Below, piece after piece: positions 30,464 to 41,401 of a stretch of 49,647 bases of DNA. The position numbers and the translations under genes are program-made. Position 1 is the stretch's first letter; each line of letters begins with the position of its first letter. A model generated the notes under the pieces. That model did no database searches and was not told the DNA's origin. It saw only the letters and a program-made list of their open reading frames with translations. This DNA comes from Klenkia sp. PcliD-1-E (GTDB lineage: Bacteria; Actinomycetota; Actinomycetes; Mycobacteriales; Geodermatophilaceae), in the NCBI RefSeq assembly GCF_024124375.1, contig NZ_JAMXRZ010000016.1:1-49647 (forward strand), given 5' to 3'.

Positions 30464-31560
30464 GAGGTCTGCCCGGGCTCGTCGTCGCCGCCGTCGTCGT
30501 CGCCCGTGCCGACCTCGGCCACGGTGCCCTCGGAGTCCTCGGGCACGGTCGGGGCCGCCGGGGCGGGCGGGCGCATGGGGTCGAACCAGTGGTGCTCGCG
30601 CACCGGCGACCGGTCGGCCAGGCCGGTGACGCCGGTGGCCTGCTCCAGCGCCTCCCGGTAGGGCTCGTCGCTGTCCAGCCGCTTCATCTCCTCGCCGATG
30701 AGCTCGCCGAGGGAGCGCCTGGTCAGGGCCACGGTGGCGTCGGGCCGGTAGGGCTGGCTGATCACCGCACCGCCCTTGCGGTCGTCGGTCAGCCGGACCT
30801 CCTCGTCCTGGTCCAGGGTGAGGACGACGGTGTCGATGCCCTTGGTGCCGGTGCTGCGCTGGCCGGGCTCGACGGTGATCGAGCAGCCGCAGCGCGCGGA
30901 CAGCCAGCCGGCGACGAGCTGGGCGGTCGGGTTCTCCGGGTCGCCCAGCAGCTGCCCGCCCAGCACGCGCACCGGACCGCCGCGGCGGCCGACCACGGCG
31001 TCCAGGGTGGAGGCCAGCGCCGAGCGCCAGAAGGTGCTGCGGGTCCAGGCCAGGTCGGTGTCGCCGGGGGCGAAGTCCTCGGCCCGGCGGTGCAGCGACG
31101 CGACCGGGTCGGGCGCCATCAGGCTGTCGGTGACCCGGCGGTTGGCGATGACGCCGAGGGCGTCGCGGTCCAGGTGGTCCGGCGGGGCGCCGTGGAACCA
31201 GGTGACGACCGGGGCGTCGGCGGCCAGCAGCGGCAGCACGACGGACTCGGCGTGCAGGCCCAGCCGGCCGTACATGCGCATGACCACGGCCTCGCCGGGG
31301 CCGAGCCGACCGCCCACCAGCACCTCGGCGTCCAGCCGCGGCGCGGGAGCCTCGACCTGGCGGCGCACCACGACCAGCAGCCGGCAGGGGTGCACCTCGG
31401 CCGCCGCGGCGGCGGCCGCCTCGGCCTCGGCGACCTTCTCCTCGTCGGCGACGACGACGAGGGTCAGCGCGACGCCGCTCATGACGGCGCCGCCGGTGCG
31501 GCGCTGGGCGGCGAGCTCCTTGACGATCGCCGACCCGTTGGTGTCCCAGAGGGTGCTCAC
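30460..31560 (-). CDS. opcA: Glucose-6-phosphate dehydrogenase assembly protein OpcA
   Basis: 366 residues from GTG 31560, with GGGGAGGA about 6 bases upstream. OpcA is an accessory protein needed for full glucose-6-phosphate dehydrogenase activity, found in cyanobacteria and actinobacteria. Recognised from TLWDTNGSAIVKELAAQRR, VMRMYGRLGLHAESVVLPLLAADAPVVTWF, and DTDLAWTRSTFWRSALASTLD. A C-terminal acidic tail (about residues 335-366) of Pro, Glu and Asp is probably disordered. It lies between zwf (28-base gap) and pgl (GTGA overlap). Confidence 0.94.
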   Translation of the reverse strand: MSTLWDTNGSAIVKELAAQRRTGGAVMSGVALTLVVVADEEKVAEAEAAAAAAAEVHPCRLLVVVRRQVEAPAPRLDAEVLVGGRLGPGEAVVMRMYGRLGLHAESVVLPLLAADAPVVTWFHGAPPDHLDRDALGVIANRRVTDSLMAPDPVASLHRRAEDFAPGDTDLAWTRSTFWRSALASTLDAVVGRRGGPVRVLGGQLLGDPENPTAQLVAGWLSARCGCSITVEPGQRSTGTKGIDTVVLTLDQDEEVRLTDDRKGGAVISQPYRPDATVALTRRSLGELIGEEMKRLDSDEPYREALEQATGVTGLADRSPVREHHWFDPMRPPAPAAPTVPEDSEGTVAEVGTGDDDGGDDEPGQTS

Positions 31561-31588
31561 TGCGGGTCCTCCCCGTGGCAGGTGGTGG

Positions 31589-33103
31589 TCACGGTCGGCG
31601 CCATGCCCGGCCCTCGGAGGCCAGCATCTCGTCGGCGGCGCGCGGGCCCCACTCGCCGGCGCGGTAGGGGTAGGGCGTGGTGGAGGCCCAGTACTCCTCG
31701 AGCGGGTCGATGACCGCCCAGGACGCCTCGACCTCGGCGTTGCGCGGGAACAGCGTGGCGTCGCCCAGCAGCACGTCCAGCAGCAGCCGCTCGTAGGCCT
31801 CGGGGGATGCCTCGGTGAACTGCTCGCCGTAGAGGAAGTCCATGGAGACGTCGCGGACCTCCATGACGCTGCCCGGCACCTTCGACCCGAACTTGAGGGT
31901 GACCCCCTCGTCGGGCTGCACCCGCACGACGAGCTGGTTGTGGCCCAGCTCCTCGGTGTCGGTGGGCGCGAAGGGCAGGTGCGGCGCACGCCGGAAGGAC
32001 AGCGCGATCTCGGTGACCCGGCGCGGCAGCCGCTTGCCGGTGCGCAGGTAGAACGGCACGCCCGCCCAGCGGCGGGTCTCCACGCCCAGCCGGACGGCGG
32101 CGTAGGTCTCCGTGCGGGAGTCCTCGGCGACCCCGTCCTCCTGGCGGTAGCCCCTGGCGCGCTGGCCGGCCAGCCAGCCCTGCTCGTACTGCCCGCGGAC
32201 GGCGAAGCGGGCCATGTCGGCCGGCACCGAGATCGCGCGCAGCACCTTGAGCTTCTCGGTGCGGATCTCCTCGGCGGAGAACTCGACGGGCTCCTCCATG
32301 GCGGTGAGCGCGAGCAGCTGCAGCAGGTGGTTCTGCAGCACGTCGCGGGCCGCACCGGTGCGTTCGTAGAACTCGGCCCGGCCGCCGATGCCGACGTCCT
32401 CGGCCATGGTGATCTGCACGCTGTCCACGTGCGCGCCGTTCCAGACCGGCTCGAACAGGGTGTTGGCGAACCGCAGCGCCAGCAGGTTCTGGACGGTCTC
32501 CTTGCCCAGGTAGTGGTCGATGCGGAAGACGTCGTCGGCGCTGAACACCGAGTCGACCAGCCCGTTCAGCTCGCGGCTGGAGGGCAGGTCGGAGCCGAAC
32601 GGCTTCTCCACGACCACCCGGCGCCAGCGCTCCGGGGTGCTCTCGGCCATGCCGGTGCGCTGCATCTGCTTGAGCACGACCGGGAACATCGAGGGCGGGA
32701 TGGACAGGTAGAACGCAGCGTTGCCGCCGATGCCGTGGCTGCCCTCGAGCTCGCCCAGGGTGCGGGCCAGCTCGTCGAAGGCCGCGTCGTCGTCGAAGGA
32801 GCCCTGGATGAAGCGGACCGAGCCGCTCAACCGCTCCCAGACCTCCTCCCGCCACGGCGTGCGGGCGTGCTCGCGGGCGGCCTCGCGGGACAGCTCGGCG
32901 AAGTCGACGTCGTCCCAGTCGCGGCGGGCGAAGCCCAGCAGCGCGAAGTTGGTGGGGAGCAGGCCGCGGTTGGCCAGGTCGTAGACGGCCGGCAGCAGCT
33001 TCTTGCGGGCCAGGTCGCCGGTGATGCCGAAGACGACGAGGGCGCAGGGTTCGGGGACCCGGGGCAACCGCCGGTCCCTCGGGTCGCGCAAGGGGTTGGT
33101 CAT
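31589..33103 (-). CDS. zwf: Glucose-6-phosphate 1-dehydrogenase
   Basis: 504 residues from ATG 33103, chosen because AGAGGGA lies just upstream and the family start follows; an 11-residue longer form from 33136 is possible. It commits glucose-6-phosphate to the oxidative pentose phosphate pathway. NADP-binding VVFGITGDLARKKLLPA, EKPFG, active-site RIDHYLGKETVQN, and VPFYLRTGKRLP are present. It is separated from tal by a 12-bp hairpin. I saw no clear TAnnnT box in the short gap, so it may depend partly on read-through. Confidence 0.97.
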   Translation of the reverse strand: MTNPLRDPRDRRLPRVPEPCALVVFGITGDLARKKLLPAVYDLANRGLLPTNFALLGFARRDWDDVDFAELSREAAREHARTPWREEVWERLSGSVRFIQGSFDDDAAFDELARTLGELEGSHGIGGNAAFYLSIPPSMFPVVLKQMQRTGMAESTPERWRRVVVEKPFGSDLPSSRELNGLVDSVFSADDVFRIDHYLGKETVQNLLALRFANTLFEPVWNGAHVDSVQITMAEDVGIGGRAEFYERTGAARDVLQNHLLQLLALTAMEEPVEFSAEEIRTEKLKVLRAISVPADMARFAVRGQYEQGWLAGQRARGYRQEDGVAEDSRTETYAAVRLGVETRRWAGVPFYLRTGKRLPRRVTEIALSFRRAPHLPFAPTDTEELGHNQLVVRVQPDEGVTLKFGSKVPGSVMEVRDVSMDFLYGEQFTEASPEAYERLLLDVLLGDATLFPRNAEVEASWAVIDPLEEYWASTTPYPYRAGEWGPRAADEMLASEGRAWRRP

Positions 33104-33140
33104 GGATCCCTCTGGTGGTGTGCGTGTGGCGGACACCAGC

Positions 33141-33170
33141 GGGGCCGGGTGCGGCGGTGCACCCGGCCCC
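33141..33170 (-). terminator. Hairpin after tal, upstream of zwf
   Basis: GGGGCCGGGTGC (33141-33152) and GCACCCGGCCCC (33159-33170) form a perfect 12-bp stem with a 6-base loop, just after the tal stop. It splits the pentose phosphate cluster into tkt-tal and zwf-opcA-pgl. Confidence 0.7.
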
Positions 33171-33176
33171 GGTGGG

Positions 33177-34280
33177 CTACTTCTTGTCCTTCAGCTGTTC
33201 CTCGACCGAGCCGGAGAGCTCGTCCCAGGCGTCGATGAACTTCTGCACGCCCTCGGTCTCCAGGACGGCGAAGACGTCGTCCAGGTCGACCCCGGCGTCG
33301 CGCACCGACTGGAGCACCTTCTCGGCGTCCGCGTAGGTCTCCGGCACCGGGCGGCCGACCTGGCCGTGGTCGGCGAAGGCCTGCATGGTCTTCTCCGGCA
33401 TAGTGTTCACGGTGTCGGGGGCCACCAGCTCGGACAGGTAGAGCGTGTCGCTGTAGTCGGGGTTCTTCACCCCGGTCGAGGCCCACAGCGGGCGCTGCTT
33501 GCTGGCGCCGCGCTCCTCCAGCGCCGCCCAGCGGTCGGAGGAGAAGACCTCCTCGTAGGCCTGGTAGGCCAGCTGGGCGTTGGCGACGCCGGCCTTGCCC
33601 TTGAGCGAGGGGTCGGCGCCGGCGTCGTCCAGGCGCTTGTCGATCTCGGTGTCCACCCGGGACACGAAGAACGACGCCACGCTCTCGATGCCCTCGAAGC
33701 TCGCGTCGGGGTCCTCGGCGCGCTTCTCCAGGCCGGCCAGGTAGGCCTCCATGACCGCCCGGTACCGCTCGAGGCTGAAGATCAACGTGACGTTGACGCT
33801 GATGCCGTTCGCGATCGACTCGGTGATCGCGGGCAGGCCCTCGACGGTGGCCGGGATCTTGATGAACAGGTTCGGCCGGTCCACCAGCCACCACAGGTGG
33901 GCGGCCTCCGCGGCGGTCGCGTCGGTCTCGTGGGCCAGCCCGGGGGCAACCTCGAGGGAGACGCGGCCGTCCCGGCCAGTGAGGGCAGCGACCGGGGCGA
34001 GCAGGTCGCAGGCGTCGCGGACGTCGGCGGCGGTGATGGTGCGCAGCGCCTCCTCCACCGAGACCCCGCGGACGGCCATCGCGTGCAGCTGGTCGTCGTA
34101 GGACTCCGAGCCACTGATCGCGGCGGCGAAGATGGAGGGGTTGGTGGTGACGCCGACGACGGAGTGCTCGTCGACCAGCTGCTGCAGGTTGCCGCTGCGG
34201 ATGCGGTCGCGGGACAGGTCGTCCAGCCACACCGCGACTCCTGCCTTCGACAGGGCGGCGAGGTTCTCGTTCTGGCTCAT
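33177..34280 (-). CDS. tal: Transaldolase
   Basis: 367 residues, the actinobacterial long form. Schiff-base lysine K141 in [27 protein letters not shown] near the N terminus and [16 protein letters not shown] after the active site. It transfers dihydroxyacetone units in the non-oxidative pentose phosphate pathway. ATG with GGAGG 7 bases upstream; 16 bases after tkt, so the two are co-transcribed. Confidence 0.97.
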   Translation of the reverse strand: MSQNENLAALSKAGVAVWLDDLSRDRIRSGNLQQLVDEHSVVGVTTNPSIFAAAISGSESYDDQLHAMAVRGVSVEEALRTITAADVRDACDLLAPVAALTGRDGRVSLEVAPGLAHETDATAAEAAHLWWLVDRPNLFIKIPATVEGLPAITESIANGISVNVTLIFSLERYRAVMEAYLAGLEKRAEDPDASFEGIESVASFFVSRVDTEIDKRLDDAGADPSLKGKAGVANAQLAYQAYEEVFSSDRWAALEERGASKQRPLWASTGVKNPDYSDTLYLSELVAPDTVNTMPEKTMQAFADHGQVGRPVPETYADAEKVLQSVRDAGVDLDDVFAVLETEGVQKFIDAWDELSGSVEEQLKDKK

Positions 34281-34296
34281 CTGGGTGCCTCCGGGC

Positions 34297-36510
<2,214 letters not shown>

Positions 36511-36626
36511 CGTGGCGGGTGCTCCTCGGATTGGTCCAACGTCGGGGCGATGCCGGTGTGTCTGCCGGTCGTCGTCCTTGCCGACCTGGGCACTACCCGC
36601 CGGGTGCGCACCATCAACGTGACCGA

Positions 36627-36632
36627 ACCCTA
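36627..36632 (-). promoter_or_regulatory. -10 box TAGGGT for tkt
   Basis: On the minus strand TAGGGT (36632-36627) fits TAnnnT and predicts a leader of about 110 bases before the tkt ATG at 36510. Confidence 0.4.
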
Positions 36633-36666
36633 GTGGTAGCCCGGTGTCCCGGCCCGGCGTCGGGGC

Positions 36667-36672
36667 TAGAGT
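36667..36672 (+). promoter_or_regulatory. -10 box TAGAGT for ctaB
   Basis: TAGAGT is a good TAnnnT match; a start near 36679 gives a leader of about 40 bases before the GTG at 36719. It is 35 bases from the opposing tkt -10 box. Confidence 0.45.
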
Positions 36673-36718
36673 GGGGCCGACCTCCGCCCGCCCCGGCTCG
36701 AATGGTGTGGATCGACCC

Positions 36719-37636
36719 GTGACCTCGATCGCCGAACGGCGTGCCGTCGTCCGGCGCACCCCCCCGCTGGCACTCGTCGGGGCCTACGTCTCGCTGACCA
36801 AGCCCAAGCTGGTCGAGCTGCTGCTGGTCACCACCCTGCCGGCGATGATGCTGGCCGCCGGCGGCTGGCCGGGCACCGGCCTCGTCGTCGCCACCCTGGT
36901 GGGCGGGATGCTGGCCGCGGGCGCGGCCAACACCATCAACTGCTGGTACGACCGCGACATCGACCGGATCATGTCGCGCACCCGTGACCGGCCGACGGTC
37001 ACCGGGGTCATCGCCCCGCGGGCGGCGCTGACGTTCGGGGTCATCCTGGCCTGGATCTCGCTGGTCGTGCTGGGGGTCTTCACCACGCCGCTGGCCACCG
37101 CGCTCGCCGCCGGCGCGATGCTGGCCTACTCGGTCTTCTACACGATGGTGCTCAAGCGCCGCACCCACCACAACACCGTCTTCGGTGGCCTGCCCGGTGC
37201 CGCGCCGGTGCTCATCGGGTGGGCCGCGGTCACCGGCTCGCTGGCCTGGCCCGCCGTCGTCTTCTTCGGCATCGTCTTCTGCTGGCAGATGCCGCACTTC
37301 TGGGCGCTGGCCAGCCGGTACCGCTACGACTACTTCCGCGCGGGCGTCCCGATGCTCTCCGTGGTGGCCGGCCCGGTCACGGTGGCCCGGCAGTCCGCGG
37401 CGTGGGCCTGGGCGACGCTGGCCGTCTCGCTGCTGATGGTGCCGGTGACCGCGCAGCTGGGGCTGATCGCCTTCGTCCCGCTGCTGGCCCTGGGCGGCTG
37501 GTACGTCTACGAGTCCCACGCCTGGCTGGCCCGGATCAAGGCCGGCGTCCCGGACCGCCCGATGAGGCTGTTCTCGGTGTCGATCACCTACATGACCCTG
37601 CTGTCGATCGCGCTGGTCCTCGACGTCCTGTTCTGA
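36719..37636 (+). CDS. ctaB: Protoheme IX farnesyltransferase (heme O synthase)
   Basis: 305 residues from GTG 36719; longer forms start at upstream GTGs but have no SD either. UbiA-type prenyltransferase with about nine membrane segments. The prenyl-diphosphate motif is NTINCWYDRDIDRIM, with the second Asp-rich loop region around HFWALASRYRYDYFRAGVPML. It farnesylates heme b to heme o for cytochrome oxidase. Convergent with ctaA, which performs the next step; the two are separated by large hairpins. Confidence 0.95.
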   Translation: MTSIAERRAVVRRTPPLALVGAYVSLTKPKLVELLLVTTLPAMMLAAGGWPGTGLVVATLVGGMLAAGAANTINCWYDRDIDRIMSRTRDRPTVTGVIAPRAALTFGVILAWISLVVLGVFTTPLATALAAGAMLAYSVFYTMVLKRRTHHNTVFGGLPGAAPVLIGWAAVTGSLAWPAVVFFGIVFCWQMPHFWALASRYRYDYFRAGVPMLSVVAGPVTVARQSAAWAWATLAVSLLMVPVTAQLGLIAFVPLLALGGWYVYESHAWLARIKAGVPDRPMRLFSVSITYMTLLSIALVLDVLF

Positions 37637-37664
37637 CCGCGGTGCTTCGCGCCGCCCGTGGCAG

Positions 37665-37738
37665 GGGGTGGCCGGACATCCCTGACGGTGGCCCGACGTC
37701 GTGCGGTGCACAGACCGTCAGGGATGTCAGGCCACCCC
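37665..37738. repeat. 25-bp inverted repeat between ctaB and ctaA (large hairpin)
   Basis: The left arm 37665-37689 and right arm 37714-37738 are complementary at 24 of 25 positions (single mismatch at 37674), with a 24-base spacer that itself contains the palindromes CGACGTCG and GTGCAC. It is far longer than the other terminators here. It sits between two convergent genes, so bidirectional termination is the simplest role; a dispersed palindromic repeat is the alternative. Confidence 0.85.
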
Positions 37739-37758
37739 GCCGGCGGCACACGGCTGAT

Positions 37759-37800
37759 CGCCGCGCCCCGACCCGTCAGGGGCCGCGTCGGGGCGCGGCG
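37759..37800 (-). terminator. 14-bp hairpin terminator after ctaA
   Basis: CGCCGCGCCCCGAC (37759-37772) and GTCGGGGCGCGGCG (37787-37800) form a perfect 14-bp stem. The 14-base loop contains CCGTCAGGG (37774-37782), the same nine bases found in the right arm of the neighbouring 25-bp repeat. Confidence 0.7.
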
Positions 37801-37814
37801 GTGCTGCGGGTGCG

Positions 37815-38726
37815 CTAGCGGGTGGTGGCGAAGGCGTCGGCGGGGGGCTGGACCTCGGCCTCGGTGCGCGGGCCTCGGACGGCCCAGCACAGCCGCGCCG
37901 TGAAGGCCGTGATCAGCACCGCCCCCAGCATGTGCAGCAGCACCAGCACCACCGGCAGCCCGGTGAAGTACTGCACGTAGCCGATGACGCCCTGCGCGAG
38001 CTCCACGACCAGCAGGTCGCGGGCGGCCCGGCGGACCCGGCCGGGGGAGTCCGTGGCGTAGAGGGCCACCAGGAGCGCCACGGTCAGCCCGATCAGCAGG
38101 AAGACGACGTCGGCGTGCAGCTGGCTGACCAGTTCGGGGTCGAAGCCGGTGCGCCCGGCGCCCGGGTCGCCGCTGTGCGGGCCCGAACCGGTGACGACGG
38201 TCCCGAAGACCTGGACGGCGGCGACGGTGACCGCGATGCCGGTGACCAGCGCGGCGACCGGCCGGCGCACGAGCAGGCCGCCCACCCCGGGCTCACGTGA
38301 GCGCAGCCACAGCGTCGTGGCGATCGCCACCAGCACCATCGACACCAGGAAGTGCGCGGCGACCGTCCACGGGTTCAGCCCGGTCAGCACGGTGACCCCG
38401 CCCAGCAGGGCCTGCGCCGGGATGCCCAGGAAGCTGCCCACCGCCCATCTCCGCAGGTCGCGGCGGGCCGAGCGCCAGACCACCACGACGGTGGCGATGG
38501 CGACCACCGCGAGCACGAAGGTCAGCAGCCGGTTGCCGAACTCGATCAGCCCGTGCCCGGCGAGCTCCGCGGTCGGGGTGATCGACCCGTCGGTGCACTC
38601 GGGCCAGGTGGGGCAACCCAGCCCGCTGCCGGTCAGCCGGACCGCACCGCCGGTGACGACGATGAGGCCGTTGGCGACGGCGTTGGCGAGGGCGACGCGG
38701 CGGACGACGACGGGGGAGACCGGCAC
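37815..38726 (-). CDS. ctaA: Heme A synthase
   Basis: 303 residues from GTG 38726, which lies 6 bases after a TACCCT -10, so the mRNA is probably leaderless. Eight membrane segments in two four-helix halves. Conserved features: TGSGLGCPTWPEC (the paired cysteines), HGLIEFGNRLLTFV (His and the catalytic Glu region), and His residues in TVAAHFLVSM, QLHADVVFLL and LLHMLGAVL. It oxidises the methyl group of heme o to heme a. Convergent with ctaB. Confidence 0.95.
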   Translation of the reverse strand: MPVSPVVVRRVALANAVANGLIVVTGGAVRLTGSGLGCPTWPECTDGSITPTAELAGHGLIEFGNRLLTFVLAVVAIATVVVVWRSARRDLRRWAVGSFLGIPAQALLGGVTVLTGLNPWTVAAHFLVSMVLVAIATTLWLRSREPGVGGLLVRRPVAALVTGIAVTVAAVQVFGTVVTGSGPHSGDPGAGRTGFDPELVSQLHADVVFLLIGLTVALLVALYATDSPGRVRRAARDLLVVELAQGVIGYVQYFTGLPVVLVLLHMLGAVLITAFTARLCWAVRGPRTEAEVQPPADAFATTR

Positions 38727-38732
38727 GCACCC

Positions 38733-38738
38733 AGGGTA
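38733..38738 (-). promoter_or_regulatory. -10 box TACCCT, leaderless-type promoter for ctaA
   Basis: Minus-strand TACCCT (38738-38733) is followed by 6 bases and then the ctaA GTG; no SD. Confidence 0.55.
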
Positions 38739-38837
38739 GGTGGCTGCGTGTTCGCCCTGGGCGCACACGGGAAGGACGCCGGTCCGGGAAGCGCTGGAGG
38801 AGGCAGAGCACGACCCCGATCCACAGGAGCGCACCCC

Positions 38838-41276
38838 GTGACCTCTCCCCTCGACGACTTCTCCGCCTTCCTCGGCCCCCGCCGGGGCATGCAGCGGGTC
38901 GACCTCACCCAGATGCTCTCCGACGAGGGCCGCGCCACGCTGGCCGCCGCCGCGCGCCAGGCCACCGCCTGGGGCGCCCACGACCTCGACGCCGCACACC
39001 TGCTGTGGGCGCTGGCCGGCCAGGAGCCCACCCGCACCCTGCTCACCCGCGCCGGCGCCGACCCCGACCGGCTGCGCGCCGGCCTGGAGGAGACCTTGCG
39101 CGTCGGCGAGCCCACCGACGGCCCGGTCGCCCTGACTCCCGCCGCCCGCCGCGCGCTGCTGGACGCCCACCAGGTCTCCCGCGCCAGCGGCGCCACCTCG
39201 ACCGGCCCCGAGCACCTGCTCTTCGCGCTGACCCTGCACGCCGACACCCCCGCGGGCCGCGAGCTCTCCGACGCCCGGGTCACCCCCGACTCGCTGCAGC
39301 GCGCCGCCTCCGGCGCCCCCGCCGAGGAGCCGGCCTCGGCCACCCCGACGCTGGACCAGTACGGCCGCGACCTGACCGCGCTGGCCCGCGACGGGAAGAT
39401 CGACCCGGTCATCGGCCGGGCCGACGAGATCGAGCAGACCATCGAGGTGCTCGCCCGGCGCACCAAGAACAACCCGGTGCTCATCGGCGAGGCCGGCGTC
39501 GGCAAGACCGCCGTCGTCGAGGGCATCGCCGCCCAGATCGCGGCCGGGGACGTCCCCGACGTGCTGCGCGGCCGCCGGCTGGTCGAGCTCGACCTCACCG
39601 GCCTGGTCGCCGGCACCCGCTACCGCGGCGACTTCGAGGAACGGCTGAAGAAGGTCATGGACGAGATCCGCGAGCACGCGGACTCCGTCCTCGTCTTCGT
39701 CGACGAGCTGCACACCGTGGTGGCGGCGGGCGGCTCGGAGGGCTCGGCCGGCGCGGGGAACATCCTGAAGCCGGCGCTGGCCCGGGGCGAGCTGCACGTC
39801 ATCGGCGCCACCACGCTGGACGAGTACCGCACCAGCATCGAGAAGGACCCCGCCCTGGAGCGCCGCTTCCAGCCGGTCCTCGTCGGCGAGCCGGGCGTCG
39901 CCGACACCGTGGAGATCCTGCGCGGCCTGCGCGAGCGGTACGAGGCGCACCACCGGGTGCGGTTCACCGACGAGGCGCTGGTCGCCGCGGCCGAGCTGTC
40001 CGACCGCTACGTCGCCGACCGGCACCTGCCCGACAAGGCGATCGACCTGGTGGACCAGGCCGGCGCCCGGGTGCGGCTGCGCCGTCCGGCCACCGACCCG
40101 GGCGCCCTGCAGGAGGACGTCGAGCGGTTGGGCCGGGAGAAGGACGCCGCCGTCGCCGCCGAGGAGTACGAGCGCGCCTCGGCGCTGCGGGACGAGCTGA
40201 CCGCTGCGCAGGAGCGTCTGGCCCAGGCCCCGTCGGACGTCCCCGAGGTGGGCGTCGCCGAGATCGCCGAGGTGGTCTCCCGGGCCACCGGCATCCCGGT
40301 GGCCCAGCTGACCGAGGAGGAGCGCGACCGCCTGCTGCGGCTGGAGGACGTGCTGCACGCCCGCGTCGTCGGGCAGGACGAGGCCGTCGAGGTCGTCGCC
40401 GAGGCCGTCCGCCGGTCCCGGGCCGGCCTGGGCGACCCCGACCGGCCGATCGGCAGCTTCCTGTTCCTCGGCCCCACCGGCGTCGGGAAGACCGAGCTGG
40501 CCCGGGCGCTGGCCGAGGCACTGTTCGGCGACCAGGACAAGATGGTCCGCCTGGACATGGGCGAGTTCCAGGAGCGGCACACCGTCAGCCGGCTGGTCGG
40601 CTCGCCCCCCGGGTACGTGGGCTACGAGGACGCCGGCCAGCTGACCGAGGCGGTGCGCCGCAACCCCTACTCGGTGGTGCTGCTCGACGAGGTCGAGAAG
40701 GCGCACCCGGACGTGTTCAACACGCTGCTGCAGCTGCTGGACGACGGCCGGCTCACCGACTCCCAGGGCCGCACGGTCTCCTTCGCCAACACGGTCGTGG
40801 TGATGACCTCCAACCTGGGCTCGGAGGCCATCGTGAACGCGGCGCACGGCCCGCTGGGCTTCACCACCGGTGCCGACGACGGCGGCCGCGACGTCCGCGA
40901 CGCGGTCATGCGCCGGCTGAAGGAGGCCTTCCGGCCGGAGTTCCTCAACCGGATCGACGAGGTGGTGGTCTTCCGGCAGCTCGAGCCCGCGCAGCTGGCC
41001 CGGATCACCGACCTGCTGTTGGACGAGACCCGCGCCCGGCTGGCCGCGCAGGGCATCGACGTCCAGGTGGACGACGAGGCCGTGGCGTGGCTCGCCGAGC
41101 GGGGCCACGAGCCGGCGTACGGGGCCCGTCCGCTGCGCCGGGCGATCCAGCGGGCGCTGGACAACCCGGTGGCCCGGCTGGTGCTCGCCGGTGACCTGCA
41201 GCGCGGTCAGCGGCTGCGGGTCGGGGTGGTCGACGACGAGCTGCACCTCGCCGTCGAGGCGCCGGTGACCGCCTGA
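38838..41276 (+). CDS. Clp ATPase, ClpC-like with divergent N domain
   Basis: 812 residues from GTG 38838, SD AGGAG 8 bases upstream. HSP100 unfoldase with two AAA+ modules: Walker A GEAGVGKT (217-224) and GPTGVGKT (about 545-552), sensor/arginine segments RGDFEERL and RPEFLNRID. The short middle domain contains a UVR-like motif ([13 protein letters not shown]), so it is of ClpC rather than ClpB type. An LGF tripeptide in GPLGFTTG lies where ClpP-interacting loops occur, so it probably works with ClpP. The N domain (residues 1-160) retains the repeat pattern but lacks the FERFTDRARRVV-type start of canonical actinobacterial ClpC1, suggesting a second, specialised copy. Strong terminator follows. 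Confidence 0.88.
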   Translation: MTSPLDDFSAFLGPRRGMQRVDLTQMLSDEGRATLAAAARQATAWGAHDLDAAHLLWALAGQEPTRTLLTRAGADPDRLRAGLEETLRVGEPTDGPVALTPAARRALLDAHQVSRASGATSTGPEHLLFALTLHADTPAGRELSDARVTPDSLQRAASGAPAEEPASATPTLDQYGRDLTALARDGKIDPVIGRADEIEQTIEVLARRTKNNPVLIGEAGVGKTAVVEGIAAQIAAGDVPDVLRGRRLVELDLTGLVAGTRYRGDFEERLKKVMDEIREHADSVLVFVDELHTVVAAGGSEGSAGAGNILKPALARGELHVIGATTLDEYRTSIEKDPALERRFQPVLVGEPGVADTVEILRGLRERYEAHHRVRFTDEALVAAAELSDRYVADRHLPDKAIDLVDQAGARVRLRRPATDPGALQEDVERLGREKDAAVAAEEYERASALRDELTAAQERLAQAPSDVPEVGVAEIAEVVSRATGIPVAQLTEEERDRLLRLEDVLHARVVGQDEAVEVVAEAVRRSRAGLGDPDRPIGSFLFLGPTGVGKTELARALAEALFGDQDKMVRLDMGEFQERHTVSRLVGSPPGYVGYEDAGQLTEAVRRNPYSVVLLDEVEKAHPDVFNTLLQLLDDGRLTDSQGRTVSFANTVVVMTSNLGSEAIVNAAHGPLGFTTGADDGGRDVRDAVMRRLKEAFRPEFLNRIDEVVVFRQLEPAQLARITDLLLDETRARLAAQGIDVQVDDEAVAWLAERGHEPAYGARPLRRAIQRALDNPVARLVLAGDLQRGQRLRVGVVDDELHLAVEAPVTA

Positions 41277-41300
41277 CCTGCGGACACCTGGCACGCGGTG

Positions 41301-41338
41301 CCACGGGGGGTGCCGGAGAGCTCCGGCACCCCCCGTGG
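41301..41338 (+). terminator. 18-bp hairpin terminator after the Clp gene
   Basis: CCACGGGGGGTGCCGGAG (41301-41318) is fully complementary to CTCCGGCACCCCCCGTGG (41321-41338). This is the strongest simple terminator in the window and isolates the suf operon from upstream reading. Confidence 0.85.
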
Positions 41339-41359
41339 GCTGCGCGTTCGGGTTAGGGC

Positions 41360-41377
41360 GACCTTGCTTGCGAGGTC
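41360..41377. promoter_or_regulatory. Palindromic operator candidate upstream of sufR
   Basis: GACCTTGC and GCGAGGTC flank a TT centre; 7 of 8 positions pair. It overlaps the likely -35 (TTGCGA, 41368-41373). A second small palindrome, ACACTCGTGT (41391-41400), covers the -10 region. Either could be the site through which the SufR-type protein autoregulates. Confidence 0.4.
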
Positions 41378-41389
41378 CGGGAAATAGCG

Positions 41390-41395
41390 CACACT
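41390..41395 (+). promoter_or_regulatory. Weak -10 box CACACT for the suf operon
   Basis: CACACT ends 6 bases before the GTG at 41402, with TTGCGA 16 bp upstream as -35. No SD precedes the GTG, so leaderless expression is likely. Confidence 0.35.
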
Positions 41396-41401
41396 CGTGT
41401 T

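Noticed and set aside
41352-41370. IdeR/DtxR-type iron box starting TTAGG upstream of sufR
   Set aside because: Only the first five bases and a few scattered positions fit the 19-bp palindromic consensus; the right half is absent.
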